From Mesodorylaimus sp. YZB2_4 (taxonomy: Eukaryota > Nematoda > Enoplea > Dorylaimida > Dorylaimidae): a stretch of 64,000 nt of DNA. The notes beneath the pieces are model-generated. The model made no database searches. It was not told the DNA's origin and worked only from the letters and a program-made list of their open reading frames with translations. Below, one piece after another: positions 1-12,280 of the stretch. The position numbers were made by a program, and so were the translations under genes. The stretch spans positions 1 to 64,000 of the forward strand of contig JASANH010001053.1 of assembly GCA_030248295.1 (NCBI GenBank), written 5' to 3'. Each line of letters begins with the position of its first letter. Within the stretch, counting starts at the first letter, position 1.

Positions 1-664
1 GATACATCAAATGGCAAGGCAACCAATCATAAGCACGCAAGGCGTGGCTAACTAGGGACGGGCAGGAAGGAAGTGTCTGACTCACCGGCAAGGCCGTCTG
101 GGTCACCAGGTGGAAAAAGAGAGGGGGGCAAACCAAATTCGAATAGCCACACCCTTACAAAACTAGAAGACCTTCTCGGCTGTCGAGCACGGGAGAGGGG
201 ACAGTATTTATGATATGAACCTGGAAAAAGGGTTTACCTGTGGTCCTGGGCACACCAACTAGTCCACGCCCAACCCACTGCCGAAAAGATAATGCAGAAA
301 TCCGCAGCCTGACAACTGGTTGGTCGCATGCACTCGCCATATGTCATGTGCGGGCTCACCTTTCACAGTCTACAGGGAAAGCCTCTGAAGTTTTTCCTCT
401 TTGAAAAAGATCACTCCGACGTTTCAAAATAAAGAGCCTCGCTGTTTTCAAAGACGCAAATATCAGCATGAAGAGCGAATCGAAAGATGTTTCGCCTGAG
501 AAAAATCAAATAAAAATTAAAAATGGACATTGGCCTTTCTCGCGACAACCTCTCGTTGATCGAACAACTAGTTACCTCACATTGAGAACTGATTTTTTGT
601 TATCAGCTTATATGGAATGATGGGGGAGCGAGGCTATTTTACGACCAAGAGCACCTGCGGGTGC

Positions 665-1075
665 AGCAGTGGTTCGGCATTCATCTCTCCATATTGCTTG
701 GGAGCGAATGGCTGGACTCGTCCCAGGCTCGATCCCTGGTGATGGAGGTCGGTTCGAACCATAAACCCTCGCTGACCTTGCACTCAAGGCCGTGGGTGAC
801 TCAACCAGTACCCTAGAGGTGCTCCGAGTGGAGAGACGGAAGCCAAACCAGGAGACAGTCTCGGCTGTCGAGCACCGACAGGGTTCAAACCCCATCCACC
901 ATCGTCTGAGGAAGTCGGTGTTCAGTCAAGGATGCCCTCGTGTGGGGATGCTCCTGGAGACAAGCAGAGGGTCGCTGCTGACCCCGCACAGCCCTGCTTA
1001 CAAGGTTTGACTGTTGGCCGGCTAGAGGCAAAAACTGTCTTTGCCCCACAAAAATTCTAAATAAAAGAAAACCGG
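665..1075 (+). mobile_element. Interspersed repeat, family R1, copy 1
   Basis: This roughly 410-bp block is repeated with many substitutions at 1525-1885, 35232-35550 and 42480-43160. It begins near GGTTCGGCATTCATCTCTCC and contains a pol III B-box-like stretch (CTCGATCCCTGG near 728). A core reads GGTGCTCCGAGTGGAGAGAC and a second B-box-like GGGTTCAAACCCC follows. It ends in an A-rich tail (CAAAAATTCTAAATAAAAG). The open frames inside it on both strands recur as shadows in the other copies and look like no protein, so I read it as a non-autonomous, possibly tRNA-derived retroposon. The family name R1 is mine. Confidence 0.6.
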
Positions 1076-1524
1076 CCAAGAGTTTTGAGCTGGTGAACCA
1101 CTCTATAAAGCCAAGTTGCGGTATTGCATTAAATGTAACCCTCATGCCTGGAAGGACATGGCTGTGAGGCTTGCCTAAAGCAGTCGGAGTTTTTGTCTCG
1201 CTGACTTCGGTCGACCACCTCCCTTCTACGCGTACCAGGACTGGTTACATTAGCGTTACGTGTACCTCAGGACCATCCATTGGTTCCTGTAGCTTGAGTC
1301 ATTCTCTGGTCAGCCCTAGTTCTATCCTGAGGCGAGCCAAGGATTTCATAAACTAGTGAGTCGGATTTTGATAAAAACATTTAGGGGGAAACTAAAAGGC
1401 GGAGCCATAGTGAAGATGAAGAATAACTTTTGTCCCATGGACAAGTGGAGGTGCTCGCTGCTCTAAATACTGTCGTCGAGAATGCACTGCAGAGGACATG
1501 GCTTTTGGTGCGGCCGCGGTGATG

Positions 1525-1885
1525 CAGCGGGTCAGCATTCTTTTCTCCTTATTGCGTGAGAGCGAGTGACTGGACGCGTTCAATGCCCGGTGACGGAGAT
1601 CGGTTTGCGAGCCAGAAAACTCTCGCTGCCTTGAATGCCAGGCCGTTGGTGACTCACCCGGTACCGTCGAGGTGCTCCGAGTGGACAGACGAAAGCTAAA
1701 CAAAGAGACTGTCTGGGCTGTCCAACACTGGCAGGGTTCGAAGCCCACCCGCCATCGCCCCAGGAAGATCCCCTCGTGTAGAGCTGCTCCTAGTCCCCGC
1801 ACAGCCGTGCTTAGAAAAAGGTTTGACTGCTGTCCAGCTATAAGCAAAAATGGGCTTGGGCCCTCAAAAAATTTAAAAAAAGATC
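1525..1885 (+). mobile_element. Interspersed repeat, family R1, copy 2
   Basis: This is a diverged copy of the repeat at 665-1075 in the same orientation. It shares the GGTGCTCCGAGTGGA core, GGGTTCGAAGCCCACCCGCC, the CCCCGCACAGCC(G/C)TGCTTA segment, and an A-rich 3' end (AAAAAATTTAAAAAAAG). The two copies lie about 450 bp apart and divergence suggests both are old. Confidence 0.6.
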
Positions 1886-2776
1886 GTTGCTCTTGGTTCA
1901 ACCGATGCTCCCAGACTACTTGTTTCTACAGCAGACATTTAAGTAGCTCCTTTTATCGTGGCTCTTTGTTCACATGTAGTCTGCTGTCCAAGTGAACTGC
2001 TGAGAGTTTTGCCAGAGAGTCAATGGCATGTAGTATATACTACTGCCATTGCAAGAGTTGACCCTGTGATTTTCAAGAAGAACTTAAGACATAATCCAGT
2101 CTAACACTACAATATATTGTAGAATGCATTGTCAATAGGTGTCTACGCCACAAAAATCTACTTTCTCCTCGCCACCTCTTTTCTCTCATTTGTTCAACAA
2201 CCACAAACTCGCATGTGCTCGTTTTTGGAAAATGTCCAAGCACTCAAATTCTTTTCATCCCGTAAATGCCCTGCCTGCCAATCTGTGTGCAGTTCCTTGT
2301 CCAACTCCGCACTTATTCTAGTCGCCTAGTGCCTGGAGCAAGACACTTTCACACGCATTCTTGCCTCACCCACCTTCTTCTCGCTTGTCACATCACCTAC
2401 GCATTTCCGCTGCTGATCCTGCTTTTCTTAAACTACACCCTTCCTCCTCTACCTCGTCTTTCGCAGCACCAGCTCGAGAGCTGGTACAACATAGGCATTT
2501 TCCTAGACGCGTTTTGTCGAACAGGAGCAACTGTTTGGTTGCCGAATGACGAATGGACGTCTGGGCTAAACGGGACTAAGCCTAGCTTCAAGTTTTACGC
2601 CTCGACAAAGAACCGAGGTCGCTAGCAGTTTCCATTTAGTTGGGTAAGTGAAACCGGAGTCACTCCTCTGCTCGCAACCCGTCCGTGCTCCTACGTATTA
2701 CGTCAGAGTATTTGCACTGGCGTCCGTCTTTCCGTCCAGTCCCTGAATGCTTGCTAACTTTTGACTTCATTAAAAA
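1886..2776. other. Intergenic, 5' flank of the PPP1R3-like gene
   Basis: No convincing coding exon was found. The stretch 2150-2480 is pyrimidine-rich. A GT donor-like site (TTGGGTAAGTG near 2641) could end a 5' untranslated exon of the gene that starts at 2777, but nothing proves this. Confidence 0.4.
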
Positions 2777-3814
2777 ATGCGTCCTATTAGACGATTTGGA
2801 ACGTCAAATTTCACTTCTGATCGTTTGACCACAACTAAAAGTCATGATTTGATCAATACGTTGAGTCGACCATCCTGGTCCAGTGCGCTGGATGACGATC
2901 GTAGAAAACTACGTAGTTTATTTTATGCTAATAGCTACGTCACTTCGTCCAGTTCGGATAAGGAAAACAGGCGAATCGAAGAAAATTCTACTCTCGCTCC
3001 GATAAATTCAAAAAACGGTGTAATAACCGACGATAAGACGGAAATAATAATGAATACACCCGCCTTACAATTGGTCTGCGATCGACGAAGAGCTCATCGA
3101 CACGCGAGTGCCGACGGTGCTATCGTGATTGTACATTCACCAAATGATGAGAAACCACCAAAAAGTGCCATGAAAAAATCGGATGGAATCGCCTCACATC
3201 GATCGCGCTGGTCATCATTTACGCGAAGATCAGTTAGTTTTGCTGATGATAAAGGTTTAAAATTGACCGAAATTCGATTGATCGATATGAATGTAATGAA
3301 TGATCACGATCGTTACGATTTTACATCATCGATTGCCTCGTTAAGAAACCAAGCAGCTGGATTCATAGCCGATTTTATCTTGCCGCCATCTTATCGTAGA
3401 TTACGCGCCTTGCAAATCAACGAAACCACTTCGCCACCAATTGCCTCCTCGCAGATTGTCTTAGAATCGTACACGTCGTCCAGATGGAATGTGACGGGAG
3501 TGATCGCGGTGAGAAGCAATGCCGATGTGATTGGCCAAAAACGGGTATTCGTTCGATACACCAATGATCAGTGGACAACCAGCACTGATAGCGATGCTAC
3601 CCTCGCCCCGCCTGAGCCCGGTCCCAAGAGCACGATGGACGCGGCCATCGAACGATACTCGTTCACGCTACCATTTCCACTAAGACCACAAACTGGGTCG
3701 CGGTTGGAATTCAAGTTCGGTGTAAGAATGCCTGCTGGAGTTGGCGGGGTGTTATCACCAATTACATATTGGGATGACAATCATGGATCTAATTATAGTT
3801 TTACTTTTGTTTGA
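2777..3814 (+). CDS. PPP1R3: Protein phosphatase 1 regulatory subunit 3 (glycogen-targeting, CBM21)
   Basis: This single-exon ORF encodes 345 residues. Residues 151-157 read RSVSFAD, the PP1-docking RVxF-type motif in the form typical of PPP1R3 proteins (K/R-x-V-x-FAD). It is followed by a basic/acidic linker. Residues about 225-345 form a CBM21 glycogen-binding domain: VFVRYTNDQW matches the strand with the conserved W, EFKFGVRM follows, and the C-terminal YWDDNHGSNYSF corresponds to the family's YWDNN.G.NY signature. In this family the protein tethers PP1 catalytic subunit to glycogen so that glycogen synthase and phosphorylase kinase are dephosphorylated. The N-terminal 150 residues are polar and probably disordered. 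The start is the first ATG after in-frame stops. Family membership is secure; the paralogue within PPP1R3 cannot be assigned. Confidence 0.9.
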   Translation: MRPIRRFGTSNFTSDRLTTTKSHDLINTLSRPSWSSALDDDRRKLRSLFYANSYVTSSSSDKENRRIEENSTLAPINSKNGVITDDKTEIIMNTPALQLVCDRRRAHRHASADGAIVIVHSPNDEKPPKSAMKKSDGIASHRSRWSSFTRRSVSFADDKGLKLTEIRLIDMNVMNDHDRYDFTSSIASLRNQAAGFIADFILPPSYRRLRALQINETTSPPIASSQIVLESYTSSRWNVTGVIAVRSNADVIGQKRVFVRYTNDQWTTSTDSDATLAPPEPGPKSTMDAAIERYSFTLPFPLRPQTGSRLEFKFGVRMPAGVGGVLSPITYWDDNHGSNYSFTFV

Positions 3815-5549
3815 AAGTGTGTGGGTAAATTTGATAAAATATTTGGCGGGAAATTTAAACTTGTTGACTTTAATGATGAAACATAATGGTACAAATAGTT
3901 TGAAGTTCCTTACTTTCCACATCTTATTTACTACTTTCTCATGATATCGAAATCGCCAGGTTTTAAGTAAAAGTATCTATTAATTCGTTAACGCGCAGAG
4001 CAATGGGCGCTGGATTTCTGGACTTATAAGCTCGGGTTTTTTCGATTTTATCGGTATCAGAGTGTGGCTTATCAATCAGGGGCTACAATGATTTTGATGT
4101 CTGGTTTTGACGCCAGTAGCTGCAAAATTCAACCCTCACATCCCAGGTTAGTTGAACTCATAATTCAGGCGGCGTATTTTCTGAAGTAATCAGAAATTCA
4201 ATCAAAATAAAAAGTTTCACAAGCTCCCTGAACTTCAAAATTTAAAACCACCCTTTTTCAAACCCCTGCTTTAACAGTGGTTTAAAAAATATTTCTTGGT
4301 AAAATCATTGTCATATCGATCGTATTTGCGATGTGATGCTCACTGCTCTTGTATGGCTGAATGGAGATAAGTTGGAATAGCAGTTTATGTCACGGAATCT
4401 AAAAATGAGGGGCAAATCTTACAGACTCATCTGAGAAACAGTAAAATTGATTAATCCTTTATTTTAATAATCGATAAAATGGTGCTTTTACGAGATTACT
4501 AAATTTTTAGTGATTTTACCTAAACTAACTGCTTTCTAATTAATTTTATGAATAATAGAAGTGAAGTGCCACCCCGTGCGTGGTGAAAGTCACCTATGAC
4601 GCGACTTTAGAGATGGGCCCCAGCAAGTGTCAATTTGTCATCTGTGTTTTGAAGCACAATAAGGCTTTTAGCGGCAATAAATTAGATTTACAAAATACTT
4701 TGTGCTTGTTGTGTGCTGCAAAAATTAAACCCTCTGATTTGATTAGTTGTGCTGCAAGTGTAAGCTTATAATGTCCAAATTCCAGAATTCAGCGTTTAGA
4801 ACGATGCAGAAACTTGACGTCTAATTTTTTCCTGTGCTTCGCATGAGACTTCCATATAACGTTATCATAGAAAGCGAGAAAACACAGACCCCGACATAAG
4901 ATTGAATACTCCAAACCTGCAGTTTCCAAATAAAACAGCATTCCGGGGCAAAGACACGCTTGCATGCCGACTAAAGGCAGCATCACCGCCACCATCTGTT
5001 AGGCCTGACTTCACCTTTAACCTCTGACTGGGCGAGTGGTACTCTCAAATTACAAGTAAGCCGATGCGTAGCGAGAATAATGCATTGCGCACGGCTGCCT
5101 GTACAAAGTCAGAGCAGGACACCCGCCAAGACCACCCTAGCAACATCAAGCGCCATCTCCTTTCCAACCCAAACTTGTAATGGCATTTTTGCTTTATACG
5201 GAATTGTTCCTTCAATGGGATAAAGCAAACGATTATGCTGCTGTTGCCCGCTTCCTCTTATATCATAATACGGACCATATTGGTGCAGTGTTGTGTGCTT
5301 AAACAATGAACACCTGCTCACACTCTTGGCATCAATCTCTGATGTCCTCCCTCTGCACGTCATTCATCTCCACTAGGGGCTGAGTAGCAGCTCACTACGT
5401 GGCCTTGTTTTCATCATCCTAGATATCACGTGTGGCCGAGCAGTCAGCAAGCATCCTGCATCCCGCCCTGTCCCACCTTCTCATATGTCTCGGCTACATT
5501 GAAATATAACCCGTCTAAATTACTAAGCCATTATTTTCGTCATTTTGGT
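3815..5549. other. Intergenic
   Basis: This spacer lies between the PPP1R3-like gene and the phospholipase gene. It is AT-rich with several A/T runs. No ORF has recognisable domains or splice-supported continuation. I see nothing else. Confidence 0.5.
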
Positions 5550-5579
5550 ATGAAAAGTCAAACCAAGTTCTGCTCCGTC

Positions 5580-6977
5580 ATGAAACTATTATTATTTTCC
5601 ATAATTTTTATTATTGTTGCAAATTTGTCGACTACTTTTGCTGACTCGAATCAAAATCAGTCCTATCTGGGGTCATGGTGGTCCTGGGGTTCATCGTTGT
5701 GGTCGTCTAGCAGTGAAGATACGCCGATGGAAAGAGTGAACAGATCGGTCTTACATCACGTGTGGTCGTGGGGAGAAAGGGCTATGGATTATTGGAAGGC
5801 TGGGAGCGAAATTGCGAGAGAAGCTGGATTGACTGAGGCATGTGAGAGGGTCGAATGCGATGCGGGTAAGTCGGTGTTTCGTGGCTGTAAAAGCATTTTT
5901 TGATTAAAGTCCAACAGCTCTAGAAACTGTGTCCTCACGATCAGGTCAGACTTAGCTTTGCCCCTGCCCTGCTCTCAGACACATACCATTTTCAGGTGAA
6001 GTCCTACTTCGTAACAGTTCTGCGCCCAGACCTGTGCCTGATGGATGTGGCAGCAGCAGTAATTTCGGGTTTACACTGCCCAGTCAAGTCATGATCGGAT
6101 TCACAGTGTGCTGCGATCAACACGACCTGTGTTATTCGTTGTGTGGAACTAGACGCAGTCGATGTGATATCAGGATGAGGAATTGCCACATGGATGTGTG
6201 CCGTATTGTCCATAATATTTTCGGCAATCAGAGTTCGATCGTTGCGGGTAAGTGGGAAAGGGCAAATGGCATGGGATAAAAAATAAATCTTATCAGTAAA
6301 GTTCATATCACATATAAATCATATAATCTGAAATAAATCACTTGAAAGTTTTGGTTCAGAGCTGTAGGTGAGGAGAGAAATGTGAGGAATCAAAGTGACA
6401 TCAGGCCTGATAATTCTTGCCAAGGTCGTGTTTCTTCAAATCAATTCTCAAGTCAAGATCTTGCCGCTTTCTTGGCAAGAGGCTAGCATGAGCTTGACAG
6501 GAAGAGCTACGTTGGGCATGCGGGAGAGCGCAGACTGCTTGCCATTGTATCTCTGCTGCCCAGGTTTCTCGGGAGCCCTCAGCTTTATTATGTGATCATC
6601 TGCTCGATGGGTCTCCGCTACCAGTGATCCTCACAATGAGTACACTAGCTGTCATAATCTTCTTTATGTGAAGGAAGTAGATCATCAAGAAGCAAAGTAA
6701 CTAACTCTCTTTACCACGTGTCTGTGAGACATTTAAAGATTCCTTTTATGGCTTCGCTGCACTAGGCACTGGCCAGCATCTGTGGCACCGCTTACTTCGC
6801 GTCAGTCTATAAGCGGCCGGTCACGTTGCCTATGTGTTAGCTATCCTTACTTTCTCGCTTTCAGGTTGCTATCGCATGGTCGATGTGCTATTCGAAGCCG
6901 TAAATAATTTTGGCTGCCTCGCGTTTCGTACGGCACAAGCAGAACAATGTTACTGCCACGACACTCGATCCTCATAA
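5580..6977 (+). CDS. PLA2G12: Secreted phospholipase A2, group XII-like (three exons)
   Basis: Exons are 5580-5865, 5996-6247 and 6865-6977, all phase-compatible, encoding 216 residues. The first 20 or so residues form a signal peptide (MKLLLFSIIFIIVANLS...). An alternative in-frame ATG at 5550 would put 10 residues before it. Exon 2 carries the group XII calcium-loop form DGCGSSSNFGF and the catalytic CCDQHDLCY, with the His-Asp pair of secreted PLA2. Cysteine-rich helices follow, and exon 3 ends with a CYCHD motif resembling the group XII C terminus. The family hydrolyses the sn-2 ester of phospholipids with Ca2+, although group XIIB members are catalytically inactive; here the HD pair is intact. 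Introns of 130 and 617 bp have GTAAGT-type donors and TTTTCAG or TTTCAG acceptors. The N-terminal 90 residues are rich in Trp and Ser (SWWSWGSSLWSSSSE), which is not typical of mammalian members. Confidence 0.87.
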
Positions 6978-8193
6978 CCTAGTTTATGCTGATAATACCC
7001 CCTGGTGATAATTCTTATCAACACATTAGTCTTGGTCATTCCGGGAGTCATGGGATCTTATCAATGTTTTTTTTTCATAAATGGTACTCACAATCAGACA
7101 TGAGCAATATGCGGTGTCATGCTGTCATGCTTTCATGATCAGTGCTGAGCGAAAATACTGTCCACGGTCATGTTCATAACTTACCACATCACCAAGCGCA
7201 GGTACGCGCGCTCTAGGGTTAAGGGACACAGTGCACATTTACAAGACCACAGGTATGCCAAGTCAATAGCGAGCAGTTGGATGAGCAGGCCGTTCATTTC
7301 AGTGTGATACGATGTGTCAGTATCACTGGAGGGTGTGACCAGTGGAGTTCTTACACCACGCCAAGAAACCCAGGGCAGCCAATCAAGTCTTTTCTAGTCC
7401 GTGGCTGAAACATCACCCTGACGGGTGACGTTCACGGATGCTGCCTCCGTTTGGAGAATCGTTTGTCTGTCGAGCCTCTCTACAACAGAAACAAACCCTC
7501 CGCTGCAGCACCCGCCAAATAAACTCGTGCCACCGAAGTGGAGTCACCCGTAGCATTCCCAACATGTCTATACCAGGTCGGAAGTGTTTTAGTTCACTCG
7601 TGCCATTCACGTGATTTGATGCGAGCGCGGCATCCAGTTTTATCAGGAGTAGTCAAGTTCGAACATGCCAATAAAATAAAAAGCTGTTGCGTCCTGGACA
7701 ATTAATCACAGGTGCTTCTGCTGCTGTTTTTGTGTTGGAACAATTTTTAGCAGCTGCTATATTGCTTATACAGAAACTGAAAGTAAAATTACATAATGAC
7801 TGTGCTTACATAGACTTTGCGCAGCAGGGGTCTCTGATGGTTCAGGCATCTATCTTGCCTCGGTTTCTACCCTCTGTGGACTAGTTTTCACTTTGCCGTG
7901 TCTTGCTTACCTAAAAGGCCTTGCTTTTTATTTCCTTTCCCGCTTCGTCAAATTCGAAACTTTATCTTCCCGCTTTGCCGCTGCTCCTACTCTTCTTCTG
8001 GCTGCTCTCTCTTTTGCAAACTCGCCAATCGCTCTGTTCTCTCCCGCGGGGACTCGTCTGGCTGGTTCTAGCCCGCTTTCACGTCTCCTACTTGTTCTAG
8101 CGGCCGTGCCTGCACCCCCGTGCACACTCATTTATACGCGCTCTAGCTTTTCCCGTTGCCTTCAGTTGCCAATTACGTGGAATTTTCTTTTCA
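6978..8193. other. Intergenic
   Basis: This is non-coding spacer. The open frame running into the next gene from 7893 is probably leader sequence: it crosses a strong splice acceptor at 8194 and reads as low-complexity Leu/Ser/Ala. Confidence 0.45.
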
Positions 8194-8194
8194 G
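8182..8194 (+). other. Splice acceptor 16 nt before ATG (candidate trans-splice site)
   Basis: TTTTCTTTTCAG ends at 8194 and the ATG is at 8211. A strong nematode-type acceptor this close to the start, with no obvious upstream coding exon, fits spliced-leader addition. A cis intron in the 5' UTR is the alternative. Confidence 0.4.
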
Positions 8195-8210
8195 TCAGTT
8201 ATTCGACAAC

Positions 8211-9044
8211 ATGGCTTTCCCTGCCAGATTAAAAAGGCGTATAAGCCACGACGTTCTCATACCACCATCAACAGCCAGCAGTGATAGTGGGGCAGGATCG
8301 AGCATATCACCATCCTTACAAGTGCCAATGCCTTCGCGACCTACGATTTCCTTGAATGCCCGCGGACGAGCCAGACTTATTTTTCGTCCTGATCCCAGTT
8401 GGTTCGAAGGAGTACTGATCACTGACGATGAAGAAACGTTTACCATATCTGGTCAACCGAATAAGAAATTTTTAGCTGAAGCAAATGATAGACAACTGGT
8501 GGATGTGAGTGTGACGGATGGTGAGACTGGTCAGTTATATATTATACGACGGGTAGATTTGTTGCCTCCTCGAAATGTTGAACGCGAAGAAGAGGATATT
8601 GTGAATGATAGTAACATTTTCAAAACTTTATCGAAGCCTCGTTCATTCAAAGCACTGACGGAAGAATTGGATCTAGGCTTATCCTTGGACGCTGGATCGC
8701 ACGCAGTTCAGCACGACGAACAACACGAGGTTCCACGCTACGAATTGCGATCCGATGTCCTACAATTTTCCACGGACGAAATTCTAATTGGAAACAGAGC
8801 TGATAAAGAAATTCGTGCATATTTGAATCCAGCTTTAGTTGGACATTTATTGAATGTTCACGTTGGGCCTATGAAAATTGCCTTCAATGCGCCCGTCACA
8901 CCGCCAACCACACCAGCCTTTAATCGATATCGTCGTCGACATTCGTCTCATATTTCGATTTGTGCAGCAGCTAATGGCGATGAGAATGCGGCAGCTGAAA
9001 CTCTACCTGAACCAACCGATGCTGATATCAACTTTCTCATGTGA
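8211..9044 (+). CDS. Hypothetical protein, 277 residues, unrecognised
   Basis: This single exon has balanced, protein-like composition throughout. I do not recognise a family. Residues about 1-45 are Ser/Pro-rich and basic (PARLKRRISHDVLIPP), probably disordered. Residues about 48-125 alternate hydrophobic and charged positions as in a small beta-rich domain (ARLIFRPDPSWFEGVLITDD, then LYIIRRVDLLPP). An acidic stretch follows (EREEEDIVND), then a Pro/Thr patch (PVTPPTTPAFNRYRRRH) and an acidic C terminus ending DINFLM. There is no signal peptide or membrane helix, so an intracellular location is likely. I chose 8211 rather than upstream in-frame codons because it follows the acceptor at 8194 and codon use changes there. 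Confidence 0.7.
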   Translation: MAFPARLKRRISHDVLIPPSTASSDSGAGSSISPSLQVPMPSRPTISLNARGRARLIFRPDPSWFEGVLITDDEETFTISGQPNKKFLAEANDRQLVDVSVTDGETGQLYIIRRVDLLPPRNVEREEEDIVNDSNIFKTLSKPRSFKALTEELDLGLSLDAGSHAVQHDEQHEVPRYELRSDVLQFSTDEILIGNRADKEIRAYLNPALVGHLLNVHVGPMKIAFNAPVTPPTTPAFNRYRRRHSSHISICAAANGDENAAAETLPEPTDADINFLM

Positions 9045-12000
9045 ACGTGAAAGACTCGAGCTAAATTTGGAATTTATTTTATATAATTTGGACGTCGCCA
9101 GCTCAGCCCACTTAGGTTGGAGATTTCGAATAATTCTACAGTAAATTTAGGTTTCAGACTCCGATGATTAATAGCGCCTAGTCAAGGTGGGCTAGGATTC
9201 GAACCAAGGCGATGTTATGGGGCATAAGTTCAATCTCTGCTGTCTGTCATCAATCATTAAGTTTCGATTTCCTCCTGTGTCTCGATTGTTTGCTGTCTTC
9301 ATCCTTCAAGCTCAACTTTTGAAGCCTTTTTAGTACACGTACATGTTTAACTTGGGTTTTTTAGTCCAGCTTCACGAGAAGCTCCCATGAGGCAAAACTT
9401 TTTTTGAGTCTTAGCTTACCTAGGCTGCATTTTCTGAACTGCAGGTCCAGTATAGTGGAAACAATGGATGTGAGTTGTGGGCATTGAGAGCAGTGTGATC
9501 AAAGCTTTCACCAGTGCAACTTCAATATGACACGTGAAAACATAGGCTTAACTTTTCTTCTTCCTCGTTCTATTGATTTATGCTATCAATTGTGTCGGGC
9601 CTCAGCGAACATTGCGTGGGATGATGGACTGGTTCGATGATGCCATGACGTCATTTGTGAGCTACTATGTAAGACTCCGTATGTTTGCTCAGAGCCTTAG
9701 CTTTAGCAGTTTTGACTAGCTAGCATGTTGGCTGCGCCTGATTCTCTTGGTGCATGTGCTGTGTGTGATATTGTAGTTGTGCGAAGAAGTGTGAACTTGA
9801 ATTTTATATGCATATTATGTAGCGCAATTATTAGGAAATGAGGAAATTGAGGAATAAAAATACAGTGGTTGTATTTGCAGCTAAAAGGAGGGGTGAAATG
9901 GTCATGGATAAGGTCGGATTTAGTGTAATCGGATTGGATTGGATTCAGCTCAAAATTAATTGCAAGATCTAGCAGTGCGTTACACAGAATTTTTGCAACT
10001 TTAGACGCAGTGCATTTGCATGTGCGCAGTTCAAATACACCCAAGGGTAACCAATTTCCTGGAATTTGTCTCTGAAGTCTGATGAGATATAATTTCAATA
10101 ACTCCCTCGGAAGGAAAAAGGACGTAAAAATTGTACGCTTGAAACATGGCCTAATAATAATATTTGATGATATAGGGCAATACTCAAGCATTCTCATGCC
10201 CAGAACTGGCTTCTTTTGTGCATATCATAGTCATTGGTACAATAGCTGTGATCATATTTAACGCCCTGGTCGCGATCATGAGCGAGTGCTTGTAGCTTAA
10301 GTGGAACTTTTTGTGACGCAAAACGCTGGCATCTGTCCTCTAAAGAACAAACAGAATTTATTTTTTGAACTCTGGGCTCTTCAGGGTGAAATTTTTCATC
10401 GCGATTACGACTTCTCGCGCCAGATTTCGGATTGGCTTAAATTATTTTTAATTTTCCAATCTAATAGTGAGGCAGAGAGCTACACCAAGGTCGTCCTGGG
10501 GTAAGATCGCAGACTTCAAAACTTACCTTTTTCCAATGATTGCTTACGTTACAAGACGAAAGACTGTCGCTGCATCTCGCGGTAATGAGTAACGTGATGG
10601 ATTGCGAGGATCGTCAGCTACAGCTCTGTACTATGAATAATTTGTCGACAAAAAAGGGTTTTTTTTAATTTCCCGTACCCTGTTATCCACTTCTCATCCA
10701 TCGTACCTTAACCCCTTCCCCCCCCCCCCCCGTATTCATTCTATAAAGCAAATCCCAATGCCTAGCAATAGACACACATTGATCAGCAAAAACACTGGCA
10801 GCACTAAAATCGTTCAATCTTCCGCAGTGAAGGGAGAAGCCAAAAAATGAAAACTGTTTTCAAACTGAAATATTATCGATCAGAGACCCAGCTGAGGCTT
10901 TGCGCAGGATATTTAATATTGGTAATTTCATATTCAATGTTGAAAAAGGAATCCTATTATTTTGCCAAAATCAAAATATCTCCTGCCAGTTTTGAAAAGT
11001 GAACTTCCACTCAGCGCCAGCCACCCCCACCCCGCCTCCAGGGTAGCCTGGACGTCCTTTATGGATGGGCCCTAGACGGCCGTATGAGGAAGTGAAAGGT
11101 CTCATTGTCAGATCCCAGAGACTTTCAGATGGAAGCCTGTCTTTATGGTCCCGTTTCTTTTTCTCTTCAGTGTAATACAACTCCAGTTACAAGAGGGTCG
11201 TGTAAGAGCCTTGTGCTTTTACTTCCCGCTTCCGGGTAGTTGCTTGTTTGCGAATGAGCTACGGCATCAGAGATTTGTCTAATTCAACTGCAAAATCAGG
11301 CGTTATCAAATTTTTAAATTTTTAATCTTATCAGAAATCACTTATTTCTGTTCTGTTTAGATCAGATGTATCAAGTGCTTTTTCTGGCTGTTCAGTCTCG
11401 CTGAAAAAGGATTGCATAGTGTTCTCTGGGGTGTTTCAATGCACACTACTCGTTACATAATTTTGAAGTCGCAAGAAAAGATTTCTTTCGCAATTACGTG
11501 ATTTTAAAAGAGATATCTTGAAAGCCAAATATTTGGCTCTTGGGCCTCGAAGTTCCCTTTCTACCCTACTTATTGTCAGTCAGTGAATTTCAGCCAGTCA
11601 TGGCATACTGCACCAGTAGGCTGAGGCAGAATAGTGTTATCAGTTTAAATAGCTAATGATTACGAATATTTTCAATCATTTGTTGCTTTTGTTTTTTGCG
11701 TTGGTCGTTACCTAGCAGTAAGTGAGCAAATTATGTCTTCGCGAGCAGCGGCTATCAATTTTTGCAATGATGTTGTGAAAATAATTAAAATGATGTACTG
11801 TATATAAAGCCGATTTCGACGAGCCTTTTCTTGATTTTTCAGGCTTTTGTAAGCGGGGAATCTTTAAATTGGACCAGTGTTTATTCAGTGGACATAAACC
11901 TTTTTCTGCACCCTCTTTTCAAAGTGGAGCCTCAAGGTGGTACCAAACAAGCGTGAAGACTGTTGAGGGCTCGAATACCATATCTTAAAATTCACTACCG

Positions 12001-12280
12001 CGAACTGGTATCGCCCGCTACTTGTATTTAAGAAATTGTCAAAAAGATACAGTCTTGCTTCTCAATTAAAAAACGTCCAAAGTCAATATTTTTTTAAAAG
12101 CGCAAACCTAATATTGCTCCTGACTGCAAGGTCAAGAAAATTTTATGTCACTGGATCAGACCTGCACCTATCAGAACCTATGTGGATCTGATTTACCAAG
12201 TGTCCGCTCGAGCATAAGTACAAGGTACAGTATGCAGTAACCAGTATAATCAGAGCTGGCAGATACAATCTTGAAATTGG
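9045..12280. other. Intergenic, no gene seen
   Basis: A 3.2-kb stretch without supported coding exons. A run of C lies near 10720-10731. A B-box-like GGTTCGAATCC occurs on the minus strand near 9190-9200 but no tRNA fold surrounds it. Frames such as 9703-10197 (minus) have no domain-like composition. Confidence 0.5.

Noticed and set aside
1392..1901. 169-codon minus-strand ORF
   Set aside because: It lies in an R1 repeat; matching frames appear in other R1 copies with stops and frameshifts, and composition is repeat-driven.
7893..8210. N-terminal extension of the 277-residue protein
   Set aside because: It is low-complexity, crosses a strong splice acceptor, and codon use changes at the downstream ATG; more likely leader or intron.
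9170..9210. B-box-like GGTTCGAATCC on the minus strand suggesting a tRNA
   Set aside because: No A box at the right distance and no cloverleaf stems could be drawn around it.
10720..10731. Poly-C run as a structural or regulatory element
   Set aside because: A simple homopolymer in empty sequence; likely slippage or an assembly artefact.
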